This document shows positions 1 to 8,110 of a DNA stretch of 34,093 bases, piece after piece. The translations under genes were made by a program, and so were the position numbers. The notes under the pieces are model-generated. The model searched no databases. It had not been told where the DNA came from and saw only the letters and a list, made by a program, of their open reading frames with translations. Source of the stretch: a virus; the IMG/VR virus record IMGVR_UViG_3300010883_000190, positions 1-34,093 of that record; one strand, 5' to 3'. Numbering within the stretch: position 1 is the stretch's first letter; every line of letters begins with the position of its first letter.

Positions 1-2
1 CA

Positions 3-383
3 AGAAAGTGGGCCTGTAAGACTTACGGGTTAACAGATGCCGATCTAGAGTTATTGATATACCTAGATCATAAGGGTAGATTTACCCGAAACGAATTTAT
101 CGATGGTGCTTACACATACTCTTGGGATAAGAGAAGGTGGGAGAAACTACGATCAGCTGGATGGATAGAGATCTGGAGAAACAGAAATCGTACCAGTATA
201 AAGTACTCTATATTTAAGACGTCCTTTAAGTGTTCCCAGTTGGTAACGAGAATATATAGGATACTACTAGGAGAAGAGGACTTACCAACCTCAGAGAGGA
301 GTGTATTTTTTAGTAACAAGTCATATACAGACAAGGTCTATAATAAGTCCATAGATGATATGATACGAGATAAAGATAGATAA
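3..383 (+). CDS. Winged-helix-like protein, 5' end cut by window edge
   Basis: The reading frame is open from base 3, so the gene starts outside the window; a TTG at 54 is internal and is not needed as a start. The visible 126 residues begin with a stretch (LTDADLELLIYLD) that reads as a helix. A second helix, a Trp/Arg/Lys-rich recognition-helix-like segment (YSWDKRRWEKLRSAGW) and a short beta hairpin (IEIWRNR, SIKYSIF) follow. That order is typical of winged helix-turn-helix folds of the MarR/PadR kind. The C-terminal half is basic and has no motif I know. It ends in a TAATG overlap with the next gene, so the two are probably translationally coupled. DNA binding is an inference; a structural role cannot be excluded because the neighbours are virion and lysis genes. 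Confidence 0.6.
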   Translation, partial: RKWACKTYGLTDADLELLIYLDHKGRFTRNEFIDGAYTYSWDKRRWEKLRSAGWIEIWRNRNRTSIKYSIFKTSFKCSQLVTRIYRILLGEEDLPTSERSVFFSNKSYTDKVYNKSIDDMIRDKDR

Positions 384-754
384 TGGCGTTTAAACTTGGA
401 AATAAACCTTTACCAGGTATTGCTCGGGGAGGTGATATCAATAAAAAGCACGGCTTCAAGATCGAGAGAGCTAAACTAGATGATGGTGTCTTAGGTGAAG
501 CTCATCCAGGGAAGGTTATTATAGATAACAAGGTTGAAGAAGGTAGTGCTCAGGAGAAAAGAGTGCTATCGCACGAAGGTCAACATGTGAAAGATATGGA
601 TAGTGGTAAAGCCGCTTTTGGAGATGACTGGGTTAGATGGAATGGCAGTACATATGCTAGGAAGGACGGGAAGATAAAATACAATGGTAAGTGGAAGGAT
701 GAGGGAGACAGTTCTTTCCCTTGGGAGCAATCAGCTATAAAAGCAGAAAAATGA
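383..754 (+). CDS. Small HExxH zincin-like protein (putative metallopeptidase)
   Basis: This 123-residue protein carries HEGQH at residues 64-68 in the context VLSHEGQHVKDM, the signature of gluzincin-type zinc peptidases, where the two His bind zinc and the Glu activates water. A third ligand is not certain; E115 in the downstream PWEQSA segment is a candidate. No signal peptide is visible. It starts at the ATG in TAATG and ends in an ATGA overlap with the holin-like gene. Being coupled to a holin raises the possibility that it is a lysis enzyme, although it lacks the HxH pattern of M15 or LysM/M23 endolysins. Other options are a virion maturation protease, since no other prohead protease is seen here, or a virion-carried effector. 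Similar short 'putative peptidase' proteins are familiar to me from marine phage genomes. The motif is clear; the function is inferred. Confidence 0.72.
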   Translation: MAFKLGNKPLPGIARGGDINKKHGFKIERAKLDDGVLGEAHPGKVIIDNKVEEGSAQEKRVLSHEGQHVKDMDSGKAAFGDDWVRWNGSTYARKDGKIKYNGKWKDEGDSSFPWEQSAIKAEK

Positions 755-1143
755 ATATACTAGGTAAACTATTTTCCAGTGGAGCAACTGAGCTAGTCAA
801 AGGTGTAGGAGGAGTTTTAGACAACTTGATAACATCTAAGGACGAGAAGCTAGAAGCAGAGCTAAAGATAAAAGAATTAATCTCTAAGTACGAAATAGAG
901 ATGGAGAGCAATATAACAGCTCGATGGGAGGCAGATGCAAAGTCAGATTCGTGGCTTTCTAAGAACGTTAGACCATCGGTGTTGGTATTCCTAATAGTTT
1001 GCACCATGCTTCTTATATTTATAGATGCCGGTACAATAGACTTCGACGTCAAAGCCTCCTGGGTTGATTTATTACAATTAGTATTAATAACCGTAATAGG
1101 TGCATACTTTGGCGGTAGGTCATTAGAGAAAGTAAAAAAATAA
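751..1143 (+). CDS. Holin-like membrane protein (GTA-type 3TM holin-like)
   Basis: I choose the ATG at 751, which overlaps the previous stop as ATGA, giving 130 residues. A TTG at 721 would add ten residues lying inside the upstream gene. Residues 1-28 form an amphipathic helix. Residues 30-65 are a charged helix ending in WEADAKSDSWLSKNVRP. Two hydrophobic segments follow at about 75-94 and 104-122, and the C-terminus is basic. The charged Trp/Lys/Asp segment just before the first membrane span is characteristic of holins in the GTA_holin_3TM family, which open the inner membrane at the end of infection. The adjacent zincin-like gene may be its lysis partner. The family assignment is from recognition of the pattern, not a search. 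Confidence 0.75.
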   Translation: MNILGKLFSSGATELVKGVGGVLDNLITSKDEKLEAELKIKELISKYEIEMESNITARWEADAKSDSWLSKNVRPSVLVFLIVCTMLLIFIDAGTIDFDVKASWVDLLQLVLITVIGAYFGGRSLEKVKK

Positions 1144-1169
1144 CAATTAACAATTTAAAATAAAGAATT

Positions 1170-1526
1170 ATGGGTTTAAACAACATGGTAGTATCATATG
1201 GCTTTGGTCAAATGGGTGGTGCTTACTTAGCGGATGGAGCTGCATTTACACCTCCAACAGGGTCTGTTATTATAGCAATACAATGCTTAGCCTCGACAAC
1301 GTTCGATGTATTAACACCAGACACATCTGGGTACGTGGATGCGGCTGGCTCTGTGGGTTCTGTAGCTCACATTGGTACAACTGCCGTCGTAGGTGCTAAC
1401 GGAACTAACGCTGACGCAATACCAACAACAGCTGTTTTTGGTAAGGGTATGTCTCTTTTTGGTAGATGGACAGGTCTTGAGTTAGGTCAAGGGAAAGTGA
1501 TAATGCATTTCGCGCCAACTACATAA
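1170..1526 (+). CDS. Small Gly/Ala-rich putative structural protein
   Basis: This 118-residue protein has low charge and is rich in Gly, Ala, Thr and Val (for example FGQMGGAYLADGAAF, then GTTAVVGANGTNADAI). It ends in a short beta-like segment (KVIMHFAPT). Such composition is typical of phage beta-barrel decoration or tail proteins. No known motif, signal peptide or coiled coil is visible. An A/T-rich 26-base leader without a Shine-Dalgarno sequence precedes the start. The stop overlaps the next start as TAATG, and the next gene has the same composition, so the two probably form one structural unit. The function is unknown; a virion role is inferred. Confidence 0.6.
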   Translation: MGLNNMVVSYGFGQMGGAYLADGAAFTPPTGSVIIAIQCLASTTFDVLTPDTSGYVDAAGSVGSVAHIGTTAVVGANGTNADAIPTTAVFGKGMSLFGRWTGLELGQGKVIMHFAPTT

Positions 1527-2179
1527 TGATAGGTCTAAGCATAGGTTCTGCGGGTTCGGCTGCCGCTACCTCTACTATAATTAGTCAGGAAATCTCTATT
1601 TCCCACACAAACGGAGTGGCATCAGTAGCTTATAACACTGGCGGGGGAGAGGCTAACGCTACCTCAGCACCAGGTATAGCTATCGCAGGAGGATCTACAA
1701 CACCGACTTTGAATGGTACATGGAACACACTACTAACAAATGGTCAAATTTCCAGTCTAAAAGTGAAATCAAATATCGTAGCCGCGGATGTAACCACGGC
1801 TGGCGATGAGGATATATCAATCATACTACAACAATGTTATGTGAAAGAGGCAGGTATCGCGGCCCTTGGCAACAGAAACAGCGGTACAACGGGAGGAATA
1901 AACGATAATGGAGCTGCTTTGACCACTGGTCTTCCTGATACTTCATCTGGTGATGTCGGTTATGTAGGTACTTACGTATTGGAAAGTGTGCAAATGAATT
2001 CTACGACGGGGCTGTTCGGCCACCCGGGAATGGTGGTTGGTACAAACTACCTGGAAACCCCAGTTATGCTAGGCAGTAATATCGCTAGCTCTGGTTATTG
2101 GAGTTATAGGTTCTCTATTCATGAGGACTATCCAACTAAGGTGTACAAGTTTATAGTGGAACTAGAGGTTGAATTTTAA
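1526..2179 (+). CDS. Ser/Gly/Ala-rich putative virion protein
   Basis: This 217-residue protein is translationally coupled to the gene before it through TAATG. The first 60 residues are small-residue rich (GLSIGSAGSAAATSTI). The middle holds short beta-like strands, and the C-terminus (TKVYKFIVELEVEF) reads as a pair of beta strands. It has no Cys-rich motif, no catalytic signature and no membrane segment. I do not recognise a family. Location upstream of the packaging genes and the composition suggest a decoration, fibre or tail accessory protein. After the stop comes an A-rich 40-base intergenic stretch. Confidence 0.58.
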   Translation: MIGLSIGSAGSAAATSTIISQEISISHTNGVASVAYNTGGGEANATSAPGIAIAGGSTTPTLNGTWNTLLTNGQISSLKVKSNIVAADVTTAGDEDISIILQQCYVKEAGIAALGNRNSGTTGGINDNGAALTTGLPDTSSGDVGYVGTYVLESVQMNSTTGLFGHPGMVVGTNYLETPVMLGSNIASSGYWSYRFSIHEDYPTKVYKFIVELEVEF

Positions 2180-2219
2180 TATAAAAAAAACAAACAATTT
2201 AATTTAATACAATATAATT

Positions 2220-2495
2220 ATGAGTAAGAATAAAAACAAGGTCGTAGACCTAAAGCCAGAGGCTATCTCTAAGGATCAATTAGAGAGAGTACAGAACATT
2301 GTTAGTACTGTAAACAAACTTCACGCGGACATCGGTAAGATAGAGGCGCAGAAGCATAGTTTACTACATACGCTAGCTCAGGGCAACGATCAGCTTAACG
2401 AAGTTCAAGAGGAAATCCGCGAAGAGTATGGCGAGGTGAATATAAACATCCAGGACGGGTCTATTAAATACGGAGATGAGCCATCTGATTCGTAA
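2220..2495 (+). CDS. Small coiled-coil protein, unknown function
   Basis: A 91-residue, highly charged protein. Residues 18-70 form a continuous helix with regular hydrophobic spacing (LERVQNIVSTVNKLHADIGKIE and the following stretch), consistent with a coiled coil. The C-terminal 20 residues (VNINIQDGSIKYGDEP) look like a short beta hairpin. The 40-base leader is nearly all A and T. The gene overlaps the next by 20 bases. Proteins with this helix plus INIQDG-type ending recur in marine phage genomes in my memory, always as hypothetical. It may oligomerise or act as an assembly factor; no function is claimed. Confidence 0.6.
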   Translation: MSKNKNKVVDLKPEAISKDQLERVQNIVSTVNKLHADIGKIEAQKHSLLHTLAQGNDQLNEVQEEIREEYGEVNINIQDGSIKYGDEPSDS

Positions 2496-2697
2496 GATCA
2501 CGATAGGTAAAGACTACAAGAATGACTCCATGCACTATGCCGTAGGGCAGGAAGTGTATGGAGGTCATACTATCTGTGATATATTAGAAGAGGAAACAAA
2601 GTACTCTATATATATCAAGAAAGGGAAAGCGGTTATACCTTGGAAGGATTTCAATAAGAATATGGCTATATCCGTTGAGTATAACCTGGAGTACTAA
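2476..2697 (+). CDS. Small beta-rich hypothetical protein
   Basis: This is 73 residues, starting inside the end of the upstream gene. It begins MSHLIRKITIGKDYKNDSMHY, then VGQEVYGGHTICDI, YSIYIKKGKAVIPWKDF and ISVEYNLEY. The pattern is short alternating strands with Gly turns, so a small beta-barrel-like fold is likely. There is one Cys and no catalytic motif. It ends in TAATG with the GroES-like gene, which fits translational coupling. I recognise the general look (MSHLIRKI at one end, EYN near the other) from uncultured marine phages but know of no function. Confidence 0.58.
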   Translation: MSHLIRKITIGKDYKNDSMHYAVGQEVYGGHTICDILEEETKYSIYIKKGKAVIPWKDFNKNMAISVEYNLEY

Positions 2698-3290
2698 TGC
2701 ACTCGGTTTACAACTATATTGTTGAACCACTAGGAGAAAGGTACAACAACATTAAGCAGGTTGGGGATAAAGAGTTAATACTAAACACAGAGGTTTTTAA
2801 TCATCAGCATGTTAATAGAGAAGCTTTAGTGTTGGCTGTGCCTCAAGCAGGTGCACCATTATATATAAAGCGTGGAGATATAGTTATAGTACATCACAAT
2901 GTGTTTAGACGTTGGCACGATGTAAAGGGTAGAGAAAGGAACAGTAGCTCCTTTTTAGAGGAAGGCAAGTACTTAGTATCTCAAGATCAGATCTTTTTAT
3001 ATAAAAGAAATGGTGATTGGATTTGCCCTAAGGGATATTGTTTTGTACAACCTATAAAGGACAATAGCCAGTTAAGTAGCGAAACAGAGAGGCCACATGT
3101 AGGTGTTGTTAAATACTCTGACGGAACTGTTTCCAAAGGGGATATAGTTGGGTTTAGGCCTAGCAGTGAGTTTGAGTTTGTTATAGACGGTCGAAGGATG
3201 TATCGAATTTTATCTAATTTTATTACAATTAAATATGAATATCAAGGAGACGAAGAGGAATATAATCCAAGCTGGGCACAAGGCAGTTGA
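2697..3290 (+). CDS. Tandem GroES (Cpn10)-like protein, candidate co-chaperonin
   Basis: A 197-residue protein with two similar halves. Residues 5-104 start with YIVEPLGERYNN and reach VLAVPQAG, then KRGDIVIVHHNVF (G60-D61), a loop, and YLVSQDQIFLY. Residues 109-182 start with WICPKGYCFVQPI and reach VGVVKYSDGTVSKGDIVGF (G148-D149), then FEFVIDGRRMYRILSNFITI. Both follow the GroES order: an N-terminal strand like 'DRVIVKR', a mobile-loop region, a 'GEVLAVG' strand, a 'VGDIVIF' strand, and a final 'EEVLIMSESDILAI' strand. GroES caps GroEL during folding, and phages such as T4 (gp31) carry a version for capsid folding. Two fused copies in one chain are unusual for a phage. It sits just upstream of the packaging and capsid genes. 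Whether it binds host GroEL is inferred; sequence identity is low and the call depends on strand order. Confidence 0.62.
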   Translation: MHSVYNYIVEPLGERYNNIKQVGDKELILNTEVFNHQHVNREALVLAVPQAGAPLYIKRGDIVIVHHNVFRRWHDVKGRERNSSSFLEEGKYLVSQDQIFLYKRNGDWICPKGYCFVQPIKDNSQLSSETERPHVGVVKYSDGTVSKGDIVGFRPSSEFEFVIDGRRMYRILSNFITIKYEYQGDEEEYNPSWAQGS

Positions 3291-3510
3291 AGAACTAATC
3301 AAAGTAGCTAAGGAAGCTATTGTAGATTCTGGTGATGACATCACTGCTGATAGACTTAAGAATGCCGCCGCCACGAAGAAGCTTGCTATTTTCGACGCTT
3401 TTGAGATATTGACTAGAATCCAAGAAGAGGAGAATCTCTTAGAAGGGCGAGAGCCTGAAGATAAAGGAGGCACTGTTTTTAAGGGTTTTGCTGAAAGAAG
3501 ATCTAAATAA
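3235..3510 (+). CDS. Small helical protein, candidate small terminase subunit
   Basis: This 91-residue gene starts within the last 56 bases of the GroES-like gene and ends in TAATG at the large terminase start. It is helical, with alternating hydrophobic and charged residues (IIQAGHKAVEELIKVAKEAI, then ADRLKNAAATKKLAIFDAFEILTRI), and has a basic end (FAERRSK). Small terminase subunits are short helical DNA-binding proteins that usually lie directly before the large subunit, so position and composition fit. There is no clear helix-turn-helix. The function is therefore an inference from position. Nothing else in the window competes for the role. Confidence 0.55.
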   Translation: MNIKETKRNIIQAGHKAVEELIKVAKEAIVDSGDDITADRLKNAAATKKLAIFDAFEILTRIQEEENLLEGREPEDKGGTVFKGFAERRSK

Positions 3511-5723
3511 TGTACGAACAAACATTATTTAAAATAATAGAGCCTATAAAAAAAACCACCCTCACCAGACTAAATAGAGGTAAGAAGTGGAAATATGGTT
3601 ACGATAAAGATCACGACATAGTGGTATTGTCTAAGACTGGAGTTATAGGTGATATATACGACATACAAGGGTTTAAGATCGCCTTACCAAAGCCTACTAG
3701 CGTTTTTAAACACGAGAGTAATAAATGGAAGAAGGTGGATCAGCCTAAAGAACTTAGCCGCATAAAAACTATATTTGACTGGAGGGGTTATCCAGATGAA
3801 CAAAAGGATAAGTGGCATGCATATATAGATGAAGAGTTTAGACGTAGAGAAGAAGGGTTTTGGTTTACTAATAAAGGTAAACCTACTTATATAACCGGTA
3901 GCCACTACATGTACTTACAATGGAGTAAGATTGATGTCGGGGCACCAGACTTCAGAGAAGCTAATCGATTGTTTTTTATCTTTTGGGAAGCATGTAAAGT
4001 AGATAAGAGATGTTACGGCATGTGCTACCTTAAGAATCGTCGTTCAGGTTTTTCTTTTATGAGTTCAGCTGAAACAGTTAACTTAGCCACTATATCGAGT
4101 GATAGTAGATATGGTATACTATCTAAGTCAGGTGCTGATGCTAAGAAGATGTTTACAGATAAGGTTGTGCCTATATCTATAAACTACCCTTTTTTCTTTA
4201 AACCCGTACAAGATGGTATGGATAGACCTAAATCAGAACTTGCTTATAGAGTTCCATCTACCAAGTTTACTCGTAAGAAGATACAGAGTAATGAGAAGTT
4301 GGAGGAAATAGTTGGTCTTGACACTACTATAGATTGGAAGAATACTGGTGATAATAGTTACGATGGTGAAAAGTTAAGTCTATTAGTTCATGACGAGAGT
4401 GGTAAGTGGGAGAGACCAGATAACATATTAAATAACTGGCGAGTAACAAAGACTTGCTTAAGACTTGGTAGTAGAATCGTAGGGAAATGCCTTATGGGAT
4501 CTACTTCAAACGCACTAGATAAAGGAGGTTCTAATTTTAAAAAACTGTTCAATGACTCAAATGTATCCAAGCGAAACCGTAATGGACAAACAAAGTCTGG
4601 GTTATATTCTCTCTTTGTCCCAATGGAATGGAACTATGAAGGATTTATTGATGAGCACGGATTTCCAGTGTTTAATAATCCAGGTAATGATGAGCGATTT
4701 GGACCAGACGGTGAATTAATAGATATTGGAGTTATAGACAGTTGGGAGAATGAGGCTGATGGACTTAAAGAAGATCAAGATGCTTTAAATGAGTTCTACC
4801 GACAATTCCCAAGGACGGAGGAGCACGCTTTTAGAGATGAAAGTAAGAGTAGTCTTTTTAACCTTATGAAAATCTATGAACAGATAGATTACAACGAAGG
4901 CAGTAGACATTCCGCTCATACTACAACTGGTAGCTTTGGTTGGGTGAATGGTGTTAAGGATACGCAAGTGGTTTTCCACCCAGATCCAGGAGGTAGATTT
5001 AAGGTAAGTTGGGTTCCACCATCTCACCTGCAAAATAAGCAAGTAATAAAGAATGGAGTTAAGTCACCAGGGAATGATCATATTGGCGCGTTTGGGTGTG
5101 ATAGTTACGATATTAGCGGTACTGTTGATGGTAAAGGGTCGAAAGGGGCACTTCATGGATTAACAAAGTTCTCTATGGAAGATGCACCTTCGAGTACATT
5201 CTTCTTAGAATATATAGCTAGACCACAGACCGCAGAAATCTTCTTTGAAGACGTATTGATGGCATTAGTATTTTATGGAATGCCTATACTAGCAGAGAAT
5301 AATAAACCTAGACTACTATACTACCTCCGCCGAAGAGGCTATAGAGGTTACAGTATGAATAGACCAGATAAGATATGGAGAAAACTATCAGTTGCTGAAA
5401 AAGAAGTAGGCGGTATACCAAACTCAAGTGAAGATATAAAACAAGCTCACGCAGCGGCTATTGAAATGTATATACAACAACATGTAGGTCACCTTGGAGA
5501 AGGTAACTATGGAACCGTATACTTTAACGAGCTACTTAATGATTGGGCTAGATTTGATATAAACAAGAGAACCAAGCACGACGCCTCAATAAGCTCGGGC
5601 TTAGCCATCATGGCTTGTAATAGACACTTATATACACCTAATGCCAAGGTAGAAATACAACCTTTGGACTTAAATATATCAAAATACAACAATAAGGGAT
5701 TCAACTCCCAAATAATTAAATAA
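3510..5723 (+). CDS. terL: Terminase large subunit (TerL)
   Basis: 737 residues, longer than most TerLs (about 400-600). The protein packages DNA with an N-terminal ATPase and cuts it with a C-terminal RNase H-fold nuclease. The Walker A region is the atypical LKNRRSGFSF (residues 174-183), lacking the usual GK[ST]. Walker B is LLVHDESGKW, with D295-E296 as the metal and catalytic acids. The nuclease has three acids in the expected order: D531 in FGCDSYDIS, E596 in PILAENNKP, and D691 in TKHDASISSGLAIM. It starts at the ATG of TAATG and is followed after two bases by the portal gene, the usual order. Confidence in the family is high from the motif set; the unusual Walker A is discussed as a finding. 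Confidence 0.92.
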   Translation: MYEQTLFKIIEPIKKTTLTRLNRGKKWKYGYDKDHDIVVLSKTGVIGDIYDIQGFKIALPKPTSVFKHESNKWKKVDQPKELSRIKTIFDWRGYPDEQKDKWHAYIDEEFRRREEGFWFTNKGKPTYITGSHYMYLQWSKIDVGAPDFREANRLFFIFWEACKVDKRCYGMCYLKNRRSGFSFMSSAETVNLATISSDSRYGILSKSGADAKKMFTDKVVPISINYPFFFKPVQDGMDRPKSELAYRVPSTKFTRKKIQSNEKLEEIVGLDTTIDWKNTGDNSYDGEKLSLLVHDESGKWERPDNILNNWRVTKTCLRLGSRIVGKCLMGSTSNALDKGGSNFKKLFNDSNVSKRNRNGQTKSGLYSLFVPMEWNYEGFIDEHGFPVFNNPGNDERFGPDGELIDIGVIDSWENEADGLKEDQDALNEFYRQFPRTEEHAFRDESKSSLFNLMKIYEQIDYNEGSRHSAHTTTGSFGWVNGVKDTQVVFHPDPGGRFKVSWVPPSHLQNKQVIKNGVKSPGNDHIGAFGCDSYDISGTVDGKGSKGALHGLTKFSMEDAPSSTFFLEYIARPQTAEIFFEDVLMALVFYGMPILAENNKPRLLYYLRRRGYRGYSMNRPDKIWRKLSVAEKEVGGIPNSSEDIKQAHAAAIEMYIQQHVGHLGEGNYGTVYFNELLNDWARFDINKRTKHDASISSGLAIMACNRHLYTPNAKVEIQPLDLNISKYNNKGFNSQIIK

Positions 5724-5725
5724 GC

Positions 5726-8089
5726 ATGGCTGAGTCAGTATATGTAAATTTCCCTTCTCAAGCGGTACCGGATCTAGAGAAAATGAGTCCAGAATATGGG
5801 CTTAAAGTAGCTAGAGCTATCGAACAGGAGTGGTTTAAAAGCTCAGACAGGTACGGCACCACCCAGCAGAGGTTTCACAACCTAAGGTTATACGCTAGAG
5901 GAGAGCAACCTGTACAGAAATATAAAGATGAATTGTCTATAAATGGCGATTTATCTTATCTTAATTTAGACTGGAAGCCAGTACCTATTATACCTAAGTT
6001 CGTAGATATTGTTGTCAATGGTATGTCTGAAAGGATGTTTAGCGTAAGAGCTTACTCCCAGGACCAATTTGGTGTTAGTAAGAGAACGGAATATATGGAG
6101 TCTATGATAAGAGACATGGAAGCTAAGGTATACAATGACCAAGCAGCTCAAATGTTTAATATAGATCTTTATGAAAATAAGAAGGAAGATCTACCTGATA
6201 CTCAAGAAGAGTTAGATCTCCATATGCAGCTTAGCTATAAGCAAGGCGTGGAGATTGCAGAAGAGCAAGCTATAAATGTGTTACTAGATGGTAACAAGTA
6301 TGACTTAACTAGACGCAGGTTGTTGTATGATTTAACAGTGCTTGGTATAGGTTGTGTTAAAACAAACTTCAACTGGAGTGATGGAGTAACAGTGGAATAC
6401 GTAGATCCTGCTAACATCGTTTACTCTCACACAGATTCTCCTTACTTTGACGATATATATTATGTGGGAGAAGTAAAAACCATCCCAATAAATGAACTAG
6501 CTAGAGAGTTCGACAACTTGACTGAGACTGATTTAGAGGATATTTACTCTAACAACAGTAAGAGACATATTGGTAGACACACTCAATATGCTGATAAAAA
6601 TAAGGTTCAAGTTTTATACTTTAACTTTAGAACGCATACTAATGATGTCTACAAGATAAAGGAAACAGGTAGTGGTGGGTACAAGGCCATAGAGAAGCCA
6701 GACACATTTAATCCACCTAAGGATAAGGAGGGTGGATATTCTAGGTTACAAAGATCTGTTGAGTGCATATTTGAAGGGGCTATGATTGTCGGGTCAGACA
6801 AGTTGTTGAAATGGGAGAAGGCTGAGAATATGATGCGTAGTAAGAGTGATTTTAACAAAGTTAAAATGAACTACTCTATAGTAGCACCAAGAATGTATGA
6901 AGGCCGAATAGAGTCTTTAGTTAGTAGGATAACTGGATTTGCCGATACCATCCAATTAACGCACCTTAAATTACAGCAAGTTATGTCTCGCATGGTACCC
7001 GATGGAGTGTACCTTGACGCAGATGGACTTGCTGAAGTAGATTTAGGCAACGGTACTAGCTACAACCCACAGGAAGCTTTGAATATGTTCTTCCAAACAG
7101 GTTCAGTTATTGGTAGATCACTAACAGGTGATGGGGATAATAACCCCGGTAAGATACCTATTCAACAGATATCTAATGGAGCTGGTCAAAACAAGATAGG
7201 CAGTTTAATCAGTACATATAATTATTACTTACAAATGATCCGTGATGTAACCGGATTAAATGAGGCTAGAGACGGTAGTTCGCCAGATCCTAATTCTCTA
7301 GTTGGGGTTCAGAAGTTAGCGGCAGCTAACTCTAATGTAGCTACTAGACATATATTACTATCATCGATGTTCCTAACATCTGAGGTTGCTGATGCTTTAT
7401 CTCTTAGGATATCTGACATATTAGAGTATTCGCCTACTGCTGATGCATTTGTTCAAGCTATAGGTGCACACAACGTAGCTACATTGAAAGAAATGTCTGA
7501 GCTACATTTATATGACTTCGGTATATTCTTAGAACTAGAACCAGATGAAGAAGAAAAGCAGTTACTAGAGAATAATATTCAAACAGCTATAGCTCAGCAG
7601 TTGATTGATCTAGATGACGCTATAGATATAAGAGAAGTTAGGAACTTAAAACTTGCTAACCAATTGCTCAAAATAAAACGCAAGAAGAAGCAGGAGCGTG
7701 ATCAAAAGCTCCAGCAAGAAAATATTCAAGCTCAGTCACAGGCTAATATACAAGCTCAACAAGCATCAGCTGAATCTGAGATGCAGAAGAACCAATCGAA
7801 AGCACAAGCGGATCTACAACTGGAACAAGCTAAATCCCAAGGTAAGTTAACGCACCTTCAAGAGGAGGGTAAGTTAAAGAAAGAATTAATGCAGTTTGAG
7901 TTTGATCTCAACCAGTCTACGCGTGATGCAGAGCGTGAAGACATGAAGGGTTTAGAACAAATGAAGGAGTCTGGTAAAGACAAGAGAGAAAATATGAAGC
8001 AAACTAGTAAAAAGTTTGAATCTTCAGGTAATGATATAGTAGGTGGTGGACTTGGTTTAGACCATTTTGACCCCTCAGTAGGTAGATAA
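5726..8089 (+). CDS. Portal protein
   Basis: 787 residues, at the long end for portal proteins but usual for crAss-like and T7-like podoviruses. It follows TerL by two bases, and portal proteins form the 12-subunit channel through which DNA enters and leaves the head. Residues 1-620 form the core, with a wing/stem-like helical section and a region ending LNEARDGSSPDPNSLVGVQK, which matches the 'G...P....G' portal loop seen in this family. Residues about 635-760 are a Gln/Lys/Glu-rich coiled coil (IQAQSQANIQAQQASAE and following), probably a C-terminal barrel or tail extension. The ATG at 5726 has no Shine-Dalgarno sequence. The call rests on position, length and overall look. Confidence 0.85.
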   Translation: MAESVYVNFPSQAVPDLEKMSPEYGLKVARAIEQEWFKSSDRYGTTQQRFHNLRLYARGEQPVQKYKDELSINGDLSYLNLDWKPVPIIPKFVDIVVNGMSERMFSVRAYSQDQFGVSKRTEYMESMIRDMEAKVYNDQAAQMFNIDLYENKKEDLPDTQEELDLHMQLSYKQGVEIAEEQAINVLLDGNKYDLTRRRLLYDLTVLGIGCVKTNFNWSDGVTVEYVDPANIVYSHTDSPYFDDIYYVGEVKTIPINELAREFDNLTETDLEDIYSNNSKRHIGRHTQYADKNKVQVLYFNFRTHTNDVYKIKETGSGGYKAIEKPDTFNPPKDKEGGYSRLQRSVECIFEGAMIVGSDKLLKWEKAENMMRSKSDFNKVKMNYSIVAPRMYEGRIESLVSRITGFADTIQLTHLKLQQVMSRMVPDGVYLDADGLAEVDLGNGTSYNPQEALNMFFQTGSVIGRSLTGDGDNNPGKIPIQQISNGAGQNKIGSLISTYNYYLQMIRDVTGLNEARDGSSPDPNSLVGVQKLAAANSNVATRHILLSSMFLTSEVADALSLRISDILEYSPTADAFVQAIGAHNVATLKEMSELHLYDFGIFLELEPDEEEKQLLENNIQTAIAQQLIDLDDAIDIREVRNLKLANQLLKIKRKKKQERDQKLQQENIQAQSQANIQAQQASAESEMQKNQSKAQADLQLEQAKSQGKLTHLQEEGKLKKELMQFEFDLNQSTRDAEREDMKGLEQMKESGKDKRENMKQTSKKFESSGNDIVGGGLGLDHFDPSVGR

Positions 8090-8110
8090 TTAATTATATA
8101 ATATTGTATT

